Source: Sedimentisphaerales bacterium
GTDB lineage: Bacteria > Planctomycetota > Phycisphaerae > Sedimentisphaerales > Anaerobacaceae
Direction of reading: 5' to 3'
Assembly: GCA_016936075.1 (NCBI GenBank)
Contig: JAFGPS010000195.1
Span: forward strand, 50,176 to 114,175
Length of the DNA: 64,000 nt
Shown here: positions 17,251 through 25,762 of the stretch, piece after piece
Layout: the number at the start of each line of letters is the position of its first letter
Position numbering within the stretch: the stretch's first letter is position 1
The notes under the pieces: model-generated
The model's database searches: none
Told to the model about the DNA's origin: nothing
Seen by the model: the letters and a program-made list of their open reading frames with translations, nothing else
Program-made: the position numbers and the translations under genes

Positions 17251-18725
17251 TCAGACACCTCTTGAACAATACTATAAACTTTAAGCTCACCTTCAGCAAT
17301 GGGTTTATCACCTCGATAAATTCGACCTAAGATCACACCAAAATCTCCCAATTTAGCCTCTTTATGTAACTTAATTATTAAACGGTCACCAACTTGTCCC
17401 TGCCCCAGAATCTTAACATTTTTTGCACCGAGTAGAAACCCATCGTGCCTATTTTTTTTATTTCTTGTTCTAAAACCATTATGAGCTGCACAAGCCTGAG
17501 CAATAATCTCGATATATGCGGATTCAGAAAGTATCCCTTTATCATCTACCATTGGGCAATCTTTTGTGATCTCGGTTTCAACTGTAGCTGAACGGTCACC
17601 CACACAAATCAGGGTATTGACAAACTGCATGGGTTTGGTTTGGGGAATAAGGCTATCAACAGAAACAGGTAAATATTGAATCTCTTCTTTTCGATCTTGA
17701 AAACGCCAGCAGAGAGGGTCTGATTCCAAATAATCTCCGGTCATCTGATAAGCAATACCTCGACAACCATAACAAAATTCACTTTTGTTACAATCAGCGC
17801 ATAGACTTTTAATATGCTCACGATGGTGACGAAGGTCCTGTATTACCTCGCTGTTCTGAATAATCTTAGATAGAGGTTCCTCTTTAACATTACCTGCGAC
17901 AATTGAGATACCCGCACACGGTAAGACTTCTCCGTACGAATTGACATATAAAGAATACTTATGCCGCAGACAACGGCCTCCCACCAGAGGCGGTTGAGGA
18001 TCCCAAGTCTTATTGAAGCGGGTTCTATCCAGTTCCGCCAATCGATAGAACAACGCTTCTATTTTACCTATATCCCTATACAAATAATCGTTTTCGAAGT
18101 CACTTCCACGTGGAGTTATCATTTCAAGATAAGGTTCGATTCCCTGTTCTCGTAACCAACACCAAAGCGATTCAAGTTCATCAATATTATCCTTACTGAT
18201 AACAGAGGAGACTGCCATGTATTTGCCTCCCTTTCCATATCCGGCTGCAGTTAAGTTACTGAAGCACTGTTGTATAATATCGTACGCATCGTTTCGGCCA
18301 CAGAATTTGTTCTGCTTGTCGTGATCGAATGAACTCATTTTCAGTGCAATTTTAACATTCAATTCGGCAAGCTCTTTTGCACGAGACTCTGTTATATTCG
18401 AACCATTTGTAAAGATTTCAACATCCAATCCCTCATCACGTATAAATCGTACCTGCTCCATTATCTTCGGATAAATCATTGGCTCCCCACCGAGTACAAC
18501 GATACTCCTTGCACCCAGAGCTTTTGCCTGAAGGATAACGTTGCGACTATCTTCAAGGCTCATCTCCTTTTGGTCATTAATATTTCCTGAATAACAGTAA
18601 GTACATTGAAAATTACATTTATGACTAAATTCAATCTCAAGAGCCAGAAGCTTGTTTTCTTCCGCGGCGATACTAATCTCCGCCGGTTCGAATAATTTCA
18701 TATCATGAATACCATGACAAAACAC
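17247..18725 (-). CDS. Radical SAM/SPASM protein fused to ApeP-like dehydratase hotdog domain
   Basis: A 492-residue two-domain protein in one uninterrupted frame. Residues ~28-330: radical SAM domain with KCNFQCTYC (C37, C41, C44), GGEPM, and a Cys-rich SPASM region (CLRH, then CADC, CYGC and LC near 290-335). Residues ~351-492: a hotdog domain like ApeP-type dehydratases (IPQTKPMQFV, LSESAYIEIIAQACAAHNG, GFLLGAKNV, IAEGELKVY). The start is GTG at 18725 with AGAGGA 9 nt upstream; an in-frame ATG at 18701 is an alternative without a clear ribosome site. SPASM proteins usually modify peptides or small molecules using auxiliary clusters; here the fusion ties radical chemistry directly to an ACP dehydration step. 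Confidence 0.85.
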   Translation of the reverse strand: MFCHGIHDMKLFEPAEISIAAEENKLLALEIEFSHKCNFQCTYCYSGNINDQKEMSLEDSRNVILQAKALGARSIVVLGGEPMIYPKIMEQVRFIRDEGLDVEIFTNGSNITESRAKELAELNVKIALKMSSFDHDKQNKFCGRNDAYDIIQQCFSNLTAAGYGKGGKYMAVSSVISKDNIDELESLWCWLREQGIEPYLEMITPRGSDFENDYLYRDIGKIEALFYRLAELDRTRFNKTWDPQPPLVGGRCLRHKYSLYVNSYGEVLPCAGISIVAGNVKEEPLSKIIQNSEVIQDLRHHREHIKSLCADCNKSEFCYGCRGIAYQMTGDYLESDPLCWRFQDRKEEIQYLPVSVDSLIPQTKPMQFVNTLICVGDRSATVETEITKDCPMVDDKGILSESAYIEIIAQACAAHNGFRTRNKKNRHDGFLLGAKNVKILGQGQVGDRLIIKLHKEAKLGDFGVILGRIYRGDKPIAEGELKVYSIVQEVSE

Positions 18726-18815
18726 AGACTATTATCCTCTAATCTTCAAAACAAGCAGGTTTAAAGCATTTCGGTTTATTAATAATTTCTCAAATACATT
18801 TTATAGATAAAATCT

Positions 18816-19556
18816 TTAGTTCATTTCCTGCAACTGCTTATCGATAATATCACGAACATAATTCTTTAATTTAAACGGACTCATATCTTTATATAAATCA
18901 TATGAAATAGCCGGCAATTTTCTCACCTTTACTTCGGTTGGACAAATCCAAAGCGAGCCCTTGGCAGGTGTATGTTCAGTTCCCTGAAGGCATATGGGTA
19001 CAATCGGAACCTTTGAGGCCAACGCCAAACGGAACATCGCGCTGTGAAAAGGTCCCATCTTCAAAGTAGTTGATCTGGTTCCCTCTGGAAAACCTACGAT
19101 TGCAACACTTTGGGATAGCAACTTTTTTCCTTGTGCCAGAAATGACTCTATGGATATTTGCCTTATATTCAAATAACCCGCGAAGCGTGCAAAAAAACCA
19201 TAAACAGGTAATTTAAATGGCCATGTGTTGACTACTTGTACAAACTCTCCGGATAAAACTGCCATTACAAAAGGATCTGACGCAGAACGATGATTGCAAA
19301 TATAAATACAAGGGTGAGGGTGTTCACTGTCCATATCCTCATAACGAATGCGAATCCAGGGGAAACCTAATCGAATTACAATTTTCCCATAAATGAGCAT
19401 GTAGAGACGAATCATGCGCTGGGCTTGACGCTTTGTTAAAAAAGGCCTTCGAATGATTCCTAAAGCTATCAATACTAATGAGACTATCAAAGAAACCGAG
19501 AGAAAAACCGGATAAAAAAGTAATGTCACAAAAATAATATAGGGCCGAACCTTCAT
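18816..19556 (-). CDS. PlsC-type 1-acyl-glycerol-3-phosphate acyltransferase-like protein
   Basis: A 246-residue LPLAT with an N-terminal membrane helix and all four PlsC blocks: NHRSASD (catalytic NHx4D), the RFAGYLNIR region, FPEGTRS and VPIVPICLQG. It sits 8 bp after an ACP gene, so it could transfer an ACP-bound acyl chain to a glycerol or other polar acceptor. It is distinct from the LpxL-type enzyme at 6237. A 90-bp AT-rich gap separates it from the next gene, with no convincing terminator. Confidence 0.85.
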   Translation of the reverse strand: MKVRPYIIFVTLLFYPVFLSVSLIVSLVLIALGIIRRPFLTKRQAQRMIRLYMLIYGKIVIRLGFPWIRIRYEDMDSEHPHPCIYICNHRSASDPFVMAVLSGEFVQVVNTWPFKLPVYGFFARFAGYLNIRQISIESFLAQGKKLLSQSVAIVGFPEGTRSTTLKMGPFHSAMFRLALASKVPIVPICLQGTEHTPAKGSLWICPTEVKVRKLPAISYDLYKDMSPFKLKNYVRDIIDKQLQEMN

Positions 19557-19563
19557 ACCTAAT

Positions 19564-19836
19564 CTAAATATCTCCGGAATTTTCTCGGCCTATATCTTCG
19601 AGGTAATTGTATAGATCTTCTAATGAGCGAATTTCAACAACCCGTTTATCACCACGAATGGTTACATTAAATTTCTTTTGGAGGGCCACAATCAAATCAA
19701 CAATATCCAAACTATCAAGCCCCAAATCACTAAAGATTTGGGCATCTGGTTTGAGCTTTTCTGCGGATATCTCAAATTCTTCTTCAAATACTTCGTTTGT
19801 CCACTCTTCAATTTGTTGTCTGTTCATATTACCCAT
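19564..19836 (-). CDS. Acyl carrier protein
   Basis: A 90-residue ACP with LGLDSLD (Ser42) as the phosphopantetheine site. ATG 19836 is used; a second ATG at 19827 would drop three residues, and neither has a strong ribosome binding site. It lies between a FabF-like KS (32 bp upstream) and PlsC (8 bp downstream), so it is probably the main extension carrier of the proximal part of the operon. Confidence 0.9.
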   Translation of the reverse strand: MGNMNRQQIEEWTNEVFEEEFEISAEKLKPDAQIFSDLGLDSLDIVDLIVALQKKFNVTIRGDKRVVEIRSLEDLYNYLEDIGRENSGDI

Positions 19837-19868
19837 CTAAATAAAATTATTTATGTTTTAAATCCTTT

Positions 19869-21095
19869 TTAATCTATCCTACGACACAAAATTGCTGCAT
19901 TAATATTTCCAAACGCAAAATTGTTTTTCAAAAAGATATCTATTTTCGCATCAGTGTTTTTCTGTACATGTTTAATCATTTTACATTGCGGATCAATCGT
20001 CTCAAGGTTACGTGTTGCGATAATTCTGTTTTTTTCAATCATAATCAACGTTGCTATCAATTCAATCGGACCTGATGCACCTAAGGTATGACCAATTGCT
20101 CCTTTAAGACTACTAACCGGCGTATCTGAGCCAAAAACGTCGAATATCGCGGCTGCTTCTTCGACATCTCCCTGAATTGTAGCTGTTGCATGGGCATTGA
20201 TATAATCAACATCTTTAGGCTCAATTCCCGCCATGTCCATCGCTTGACGCATACAACGTGACATAGTCCCGGCATTCGACTGACTTATATGGCTACTGCT
20301 GCTACATGTGCTATAGCCAATAATTTCACCATAGATTTTCGCCCCCCGATTTCTCGCATGTTCATATTCTTCCAAAACCAGCATACCACTGCCTTCGCCG
20401 CAGACAATACCGTCACGATCTTTATCAAACGGGCGAGGTGTTGATGAGGCCTGATCATTATATTTGGTTGAAGTTGCATAAAGTACATCGAAAGATCCCG
20501 TCACCATCGGGTGTACCTCTTCAGCACCTCCACAAAGCATTGCTATCTGACGACCGCAACGAATCATATCATATCCGAATCCAATCGCTTGTGTCCCTGA
20601 CGCACATGCAGCCGATGTCGCAACTACAATTCCACTAATTCCCAGGTATTGAGCAACATTCATCGCCGCGGTATGTGAGACACATTGGAAAAATTTTGTT
20701 GATGGCATTATAGAGAGATCATATTCCGGGATCATCATTTCATAGACCTCTGTAATACTGCCGGCACTGCCCATTGTCGATCCGGCAACACAACCTAATC
20801 TGCCACCGATAAGAAATGCATCATCTATTCCTGCATCAATAATTGCCTGTTTTGCAGCCTGAGCGGCGAAGATACTTAAACGTCCCATTGATCTTCTTAT
20901 TTTACGGGAAATCGTTTTTTCATCTTCCAGCGGCGCAACAGCCGCAACACGAGATGCAAGCCCTTTATATTTGTTCCATTCAGGCATTGGCTGTACTGCA
21001 CAATCACCACACTCGAGTCTATCGTACAGTTTGGCTGTACCTATACCCAATGGAGTCACTGCACCTATACCTGTAATTACTACACGCTTATTCAT
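19869..21095 (-). CDS. 3-oxoacyl-ACP synthase (FabF/FabB-like ketosynthase)
   Basis: A full-length 408-residue KS: Cys164 in SAACASG, His302 in NAHATAT and His336 in GHTLGA, with the FGNINAA C-terminal block. The HATAT version of the first His loop differs from the HGT loop of the other two KSs in the operon. It overlaps the CrtI-like gene by 4 bp (21092-21095) and has no CLF partner, so it probably acts alone, as ApeR does in aryl-polyene assembly. It may start the chain or perform early rounds. Confidence 0.92.
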   Translation of the reverse strand: MNKRVVITGIGAVTPLGIGTAKLYDRLECGDCAVQPMPEWNKYKGLASRVAAVAPLEDEKTISRKIRRSMGRLSIFAAQAAKQAIIDAGIDDAFLIGGRLGCVAGSTMGSAGSITEVYEMMIPEYDLSIMPSTKFFQCVSHTAAMNVAQYLGISGIVVATSAACASGTQAIGFGYDMIRCGRQIAMLCGGAEEVHPMVTGSFDVLYATSTKYNDQASSTPRPFDKDRDGIVCGEGSGMLVLEEYEHARNRGAKIYGEIIGYSTCSSSSHISQSNAGTMSRCMRQAMDMAGIEPKDVDYINAHATATIQGDVEEAAAIFDVFGSDTPVSSLKGAIGHTLGASGPIELIATLIMIEKNRIIATRNLETIDPQCKMIKHVQKNTDAKIDIFLKNNFAFGNINAAILCRRID

Positions 21096-22585
21096 ATAGA
21101 TAATGACCTTGCGATTAACTTGTCGATTTTTTCTTTGTCCTCGACTGAACGAGCCACGATAAAAGCCGACATCATCGCCCCTACTATACCCGGAAGCAGA
21201 GCACTTTGCCCGATTACATACACATTTCTTAAAGGCAACCTACCAAATAAATTAAACTGTCCAATCAACTGTTTAATCCCATACGCCGAACCATCGGGTG
21301 AATGCAAATAGTCACGATATGTCAACATTGTTGAAGATGTCTTAACCTCAAATGTTTCACCATTTATCCCAAAGCAGTTTTTAAGATACTGTTCAATCTT
21401 TGATACCTTTTGTTGTTTATAATTATGATAGTCAGTACCACGTCTTTGAGTCCTGGAATCAGCCCATGCTTCTGTAGCCTGGGCAAAGCTTGGCTCCAGC
21501 GCCGTAAATACCTGAACATTTTTACCATCGACCATTTCTTCGCTACGCAGCAAAAGTATTGCTATATCGTCAGGACAATCATAATTAAGAACGGCATCCA
21601 TATCTGCTGAAGAGAACATTCCGGTAATGTTATTTGATCCATTAGTATTTCCCCCTCCACGTATCCCAAAAACCGAAAAGAAACCGCATGATGACTGGAA
21701 ATCTTCCACTCTGTGAATCAACGCTTTCCTTAACTTTTCACGGGGCAATATATCCAGTACCTGCTTTGGATGAATTGCAAAAATACAATTTTGAAATTTG
21801 ACTTCATCGCCATTGGTCAATAACAAACGACCAATCCTGGCCTGATCGATATCCAGGCACTCTGAAATGGTCGTATTACATATAACATCAACCTGAACAT
21901 TAGAAAAAGCATCTTTAAACGCATTTACAAAAGCATCGCCACCAAGCTTAACTCGCCCTATGGATTGATAGAAATCTCGACATATTCTCGCATGATTTGC
22001 AAAAGATATATGACTCGGTGGAGTACCATAACACATACAATAACCGGAGAGAAGTGTTTTAAGTTGGGTACAATCGGTTAGGTCATCAAGGACTTGCTTT
22101 AAACTCACAAAATCTAATGATTGTGAATTACGAAGAGTATTTAGGTGACGAAGGTCCATATTGTCGGTCTTGCTGCATACTTCATCGATTAATTGAAAAT
22201 ACTTTTCTATAGCTGATATATGCTGTGGGAAATAGTTCTTTAGGCTATTTTTAATTTTTTCATTTCCAATAGGAAAATTATAAAATTTATCATCAATAAT
22301 GAACTTACAAGAATGATCTTCATCTAAAAAAATCGGTTCCAAAGAGTCCCAAATCCCGAGAACTTTCAACATATCATAGAGCATTCCCTTGTCATGTAAA
22401 CCACCTGTAAAGTGAAATCCAACATCATATGGAATCCCATCGTAGCGAAACCGCCGTAAGCTCCCACCAATATCAGATGCTATCTCGAGCAACAACACTT
22501 TTTTACCCAAAAGCCCTAAAATCAGTGACATCGTCATCCCGCTGATTCCGCTGCCAATTATAACATAATCATATTGTTTTTCCAT
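21092..22585 (-). CDS. Phytoene desaturase-like FAD-dependent oxidoreductase (CrtI/retinol saturase family)
   Basis: A 497-residue flavoprotein. The N-terminal FAD-binding motif is IIGSGISGMT followed by a conserved acidic residue (LLLEIA) and IGGSLRRF; the C-terminal FAD loop is VIGQSALLPGIVGAM. Such enzymes desaturate, saturate or isomerise polyenes. It overlaps the KS upstream junction by 4 bp and abuts FabG. CrtI-type proteins are not standard aryl-polyene genes, but they do occur in the candidate ladderane loci of anammox bacteria. It is likely to work on the conjugated acyl chain; the direction of reaction is not predictable. Confidence 0.85.
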   Translation of the reverse strand: MEKQYDYVIIGSGISGMTMSLILGLLGKKVLLLEIASDIGGSLRRFRYDGIPYDVGFHFTGGLHDKGMLYDMLKVLGIWDSLEPIFLDEDHSCKFIIDDKFYNFPIGNEKIKNSLKNYFPQHISAIEKYFQLIDEVCSKTDNMDLRHLNTLRNSQSLDFVSLKQVLDDLTDCTQLKTLLSGYCMCYGTPPSHISFANHARICRDFYQSIGRVKLGGDAFVNAFKDAFSNVQVDVICNTTISECLDIDQARIGRLLLTNGDEVKFQNCIFAIHPKQVLDILPREKLRKALIHRVEDFQSSCGFFSVFGIRGGGNTNGSNNITGMFSSADMDAVLNYDCPDDIAILLLRSEEMVDGKNVQVFTALEPSFAQATEAWADSRTQRRGTDYHNYKQQKVSKIEQYLKNCFGINGETFEVKTSSTMLTYRDYLHSPDGSAYGIKQLIGQFNLFGRLPLRNVYVIGQSALLPGIVGAMMSAFIVARSVEDKEKIDKLIARSLSI

Positions 22586-23316
22586 CAGATAGCTAATCCA
22601 CCATTTACGCCAATAACTTGACCATGAATATAAGTTTGTCTTTCGCTACAGAGAAATTCAACAGTCTCTGCAACATCAGACGCCTTTCCCATACACTGTA
22701 ATGGAACAAGATGCTTAATCTTGTTAAAATCAAGCTCTTCGGTCATCTCAGTATCAATTATTCCCGGAGATACGGCATTAACAAAAATATTTTTCTTTCC
22801 TATTTCACGAGCAAGTGACTTAACCGCCCCGATTAATCCGGCTTTAGAGGCCGCATAATTTATTTGGCCTGCCTGACCAATTTGACCGGAAACCGAAGCA
22901 ATTGCGATAATATGCCCCTTCTTTCTTTGAAGCATTGGAAATATTAGCTGACGAGTTACATTATAAAAACCGTTCAAATTTGTATCAATAACAGTATCCC
23001 ATTCCTCCTTTGACATCCATATCATCAGGTTGTCACGAGTAATACCCGCATTATAGACTAATACTTCCGGCACATTATCCATGCATTTCTTTTCCAAAGC
23101 TTCCTGAACTTGTTGATAGTTAGCAACATCAAAGGCCATCAGTTCACAATCGACTCCCAGTGCTTCTATCTCTTTTTTAACAAGATTTGCTGCGTCGTGG
23201 TTACTTTTATAGGTAAGCCAAATTGTAAAGCCGCTTTGTGCCAATCTTACTGCAATCGCACGTCCAATCCCCCTGCTACCACCAATAATTAGTGCTGTTT
23301 TCATTTTTTGTTTCAC
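22585..23316 (-). CDS. 3-oxoacyl-ACP reductase (FabG-like SDR)
   Basis: A 243-residue classical short-chain reductase: nucleotide motif GGSRGIGR near residue 13, NAG (YNAGIT), the catalytic Ser in IASVSGQ, and YAASKAG (YxxxK). It reduces the beta-keto group made by the ketosynthases with NADPH. The first ATG (MKQKMKT) is used; M5 is an alternative. It overlaps the AMP-ligase by 4 bp (23313-23316). ApeQ is the aryl-polyene equivalent. Confidence 0.92.
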   Translation of the reverse strand: MKQKMKTALIIGGSRGIGRAIAVRLAQSGFTIWLTYKSNHDAANLVKKEIEALGVDCELMAFDVANYQQVQEALEKKCMDNVPEVLVYNAGITRDNLMIWMSKEEWDTVIDTNLNGFYNVTRQLIFPMLQRKKGHIIAIASVSGQIGQAGQINYAASKAGLIGAVKSLAREIGKKNIFVNAVSPGIIDTEMTEELDFNKIKHLVPLQCMGKASDVAETVEFLCSERQTYIHGQVIGVNGGLAI

Positions 23317-24740
23317 TCCGTTTCTATTACCCGTCGGACCTTACCGCTATGGGTTTTCGGTAAAAACGAGACAATCTCGATACTTTTGGGAACTTTGTAT
23401 GGCGAGAGATGACGTGCACAAAAAGTCTGAAGTTCATTTACATCAGTTTTTTTCTCTAAAACAACCTTTGCAATAGGCAATTGGTTGTAGCGCGGATGCG
23501 GCTTACCAAAGACTAATACTTCTTTGACAGCTGGGTGACTTGCAAGAATCATTTCCACTTCATATGGATACACTTTCATTCCGGCAAAATTAATAACATT
23601 TTTATTACGCCCCACAATATACAAGTATCCTTCGTCATCCATTCGTCCCAAGTCACCGGTATCAAACCATGAATTGGCCTCTCGACGATACCAGGGTGAC
23701 GCATAACCATCGTACATACCGGGACCGCGAAGAAATATCTCACCAATTCCATCTTGATCGCGATTCCTTAATTCAAATTCATAATCAGGTAACAAACGCC
23801 CTACTGAGCTATGCTTTTCGCCCGGTTTATCATTAATAAACGGCAATCCAACTTCAATAATACCATAGGCTTCAGTGAGACCGAAACCGAATTTCTCTAA
23901 AAATTTCTTCTCGGTCTCCATTGGCAGCTTCACAGATGTTGAAATTGCCATGCGGATATTTTGTAAAGCAGAAGAACTAACCTGTTCGGATTCGTTCAAG
24001 GAATAGTAGTGATAAGGAGAGGCATAACAAAATGTCCCGATGCCCTGACTCAAGGCCTTCTCAAATGACTTGGGGAAATTATCGTAACAAAGACAAATAG
24101 TCGCGCCTTCCCGTAGAAACAAGAGTATGCTCACTACAAAATGATAACTCATGGACAAAACCCAAAGAACCGTATCATTGTCAGTAATCTGCATTCCACG
24201 ATTGGCTGCATTAAGGCGGTCTATAATAGTCTCATGCGATAATAAAACTCCTTTACTGAGACTGGTCGTTCCGGAGGAAAAGCGAATAAAGGCCAGATTT
24301 AGCTCTGCCATTTCCTTAGAGAACGGAACTTTATTGGTTAACGAACAAAGACCAAAGTCCTTTTCTAAAAAGACATCTTTACCAACAGCTTTACCATCTT
24401 GATCAGGACATAAACCACGTTCAAAAAAAAGAAAATCGGCCCCGATTCTATCATAAAGATCATTCAGTTCCTGGGTTCCGGAAGAAGGATGAACAGGAAT
24501 CAAAATTGCCGATAAGGATAAAATTGCCAACGATCCTATAATGTCATCCATCGAATCCTGACAATAGAAGACTACGCGCGAACCACGAGTCACCCCAAAA
24601 GCTCGAAGTTCAACGGCAATACCATCAATCGCTGTAAAAAGCTCCCGGTAAGTCAATCTCCTGTCATTCTCCAATAACGCCGCATGACCTTCACCGCCGC
24701 GTTTTATCATGGAATCTCGTATTGTCTCAACTATATTCAT
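23313..24740 (-). CDS. AMP-dependent acyl-ACP/CoA ligase (ANL superfamily)
   Basis: A 475-residue adenylate-forming enzyme: RFSSGTTSLSKG (P-loop-like A3), AYGIIEVG, DTGDLG, GRNKNVINFAG (hinge) and the C-terminal catalytic Lys block KTHSGKVRR. It activates a carboxylic acid and loads it on an ACP or CoA, and so probably supplies the starter unit (ApeH in aryl-polyene systems). It is the first gene of the operon; the operon promoter should lie in 24741-24888. The starter acid cannot be predicted; no tyrosine or histidine ammonia-lyase gene is in the window. Confidence 0.88.
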   Translation of the reverse strand: MNIVETIRDSMIKRGGEGHAALLENDRRLTYRELFTAIDGIAVELRAFGVTRGSRVVFYCQDSMDDIIGSLAILSLSAILIPVHPSSGTQELNDLYDRIGADFLFFERGLCPDQDGKAVGKDVFLEKDFGLCSLTNKVPFSKEMAELNLAFIRFSSGTTSLSKGVLLSHETIIDRLNAANRGMQITDNDTVLWVLSMSYHFVVSILLFLREGATICLCYDNFPKSFEKALSQGIGTFCYASPYHYYSLNESEQVSSSALQNIRMAISTSVKLPMETEKKFLEKFGFGLTEAYGIIEVGLPFINDKPGEKHSSVGRLLPDYEFELRNRDQDGIGEIFLRGPGMYDGYASPWYRREANSWFDTGDLGRMDDEGYLYIVGRNKNVINFAGMKVYPYEVEMILASHPAVKEVLVFGKPHPRYNQLPIAKVVLEKKTDVNELQTFCARHLSPYKVPKSIEIVSFLPKTHSGKVRRVIETE

Positions 24741-24888
24741 ATACGATTACTCGCTCCAAAGCTTTGATTGAAATTAACAGCCTTTGCTCGAAATATAGAC
24801 GCAATCTTACAACATAAATCAATTTATAACTCTATGATTCAAAAAACGAACATAAAAAACATGAAGTTTATGTATAGTAGTACAAATC
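24741..24888 (-). promoter_or_regulatory. Presumed promoter region of the polyene-type operon
   Basis: A 148-bp AT-rich gap before the first gene (24740) of the 24.7-kb minus-strand operon. On the minus strand a GGAGCGAG stretch lies upstream of the ATG as a possible ribosome site. A TTGATT...TATATT pair is visible, but its 19-nt spacing is not ideal, so no exact promoter is claimed. Confidence 0.3.
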
Positions 24889-25455
24889 CTATTGGCATTT
24901 AATATAGCTTTGAAAAACAGGATCTTTGAAAAAACTGTCAACTGCAAGATGGATCGCATAAGCCGCAGCATGATATCCCAAGGGACCACCTGATTCACCG
25001 ATGTAGGTTTGGATGTAATTTATATCAGAAATTTCTACTTTAATTTTGCAAGTTGATCCAAAGGTCCAGGCACCTTCCTGGGATTTAAGTTCTTCAAGGG
25101 AAACTATTATATCACTACCTGAACCGACTTTTATGTTGCCTGCGATTAGCCTATTCTCAATATATTTTACAATATCATTCGTAAAATCTTTTGGTATGAT
25201 ATACCACCTGCATCCCCCCATAGCATGGTCAATACAATATTTGTCAGTATTTAACTCACCATTTACTACTCTAACTGATTTTGTCTCTGAACATTTACTA
25301 TCAACGGATAGATCTATTGTTTGGGTTTCTAATTTACTATTCAACATTTTAGCATCTAATTGCTTAGATATCATCTTACCTGCATTAGAACTACAACCTG
25401 ACAAAAAGATGCATGATACTACACAAATGCGGAAAAAGCTTAAAATAGTTTTCAT
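24889..25455 (-). CDS. Uncharacterised lipoprotein
   Basis: A 188-residue protein with a lipoprotein signal peptide ending in LSGC (Cys21). The mature part contains paired cysteines (SKC, KYC, GGC, STC) and ends in KCQ, and has a beta-rich middle (VGSGSDIIVSLEEL). I do not recognise a family; general similarity to small outer-membrane lipoproteins of unknown function is all that can be said. An AAGGAATAAGGA ribosome site sits before the ATG. It has its own upstream region and is probably separate from the polyene operon, which starts 149 bp downstream on the same strand. Confidence 0.6.
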   Translation of the reverse strand: MKTILSFFRICVVSCIFLSGCSSNAGKMISKQLDAKMLNSKLETQTIDLSVDSKCSETKSVRVVNGELNTDKYCIDHAMGGCRWYIIPKDFTNDIVKYIENRLIAGNIKVGSGSDIIVSLEELKSQEGAWTFGSTCKIKVEISDINYIQTYIGESGGPLGYHAAAYAIHLAVDSFFKDPVFQSYIKCQ

Positions 25456-25762
25456 TCCTTATTCCTTTCTTAATTATAATTGTATTTATGGGACTTGCAT
25501 TCACTTCTAAGTTTCAATTCTTAATCCGTACCAGAACTATCCATGAATATTATTCATGTTTTGAACTTTTTTCTAACATCTTTTATGTATTTTCAAGGAA
25601 TTATTTGATTTTTCAGTGATAATTAGCATTAGTCATATCCAATCGGTATTGGCTTCATACGATTGATTCTTTCATGAATTTCATAAAAACAACTGAACAC
25701 AAGTATAAGACATAAGATATAAATACGATTTATAAGATTATTTTTTTCCTGATTAAAACTCA
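25456..25762. other. AT-rich intergenic region
   Basis: A 307-bp gap between two minus-strand genes. It holds one clear inverted repeat (25542-25558) and no coding frame I can support. No terminator with a strong stem and T-run is visible after the FAD gene. Confidence 0.6.
25542..25558. promoter_or_regulatory. Perfect inverted repeat, operator-like
   Basis: CATGAATA and TATTCATG arms (8 bp each, perfect) around a single central base, 87 bp upstream of the lipoprotein start. The shape suits a dimeric regulator, but no regulator gene is adjacent and chance cannot be ruled out in AT-rich DNA. Confidence 0.3.

Noticed and set aside
1..24740. Calling the cluster a ladderane-lipid or aryl-polyene pathway outright
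   Set aside because: The gene set shares parts with both, but key markers (ammonia lyase for aryl starter, other proposed ladderane genes) are not visible, and the left end is cut off. It is reported as a hybrid candidate only.
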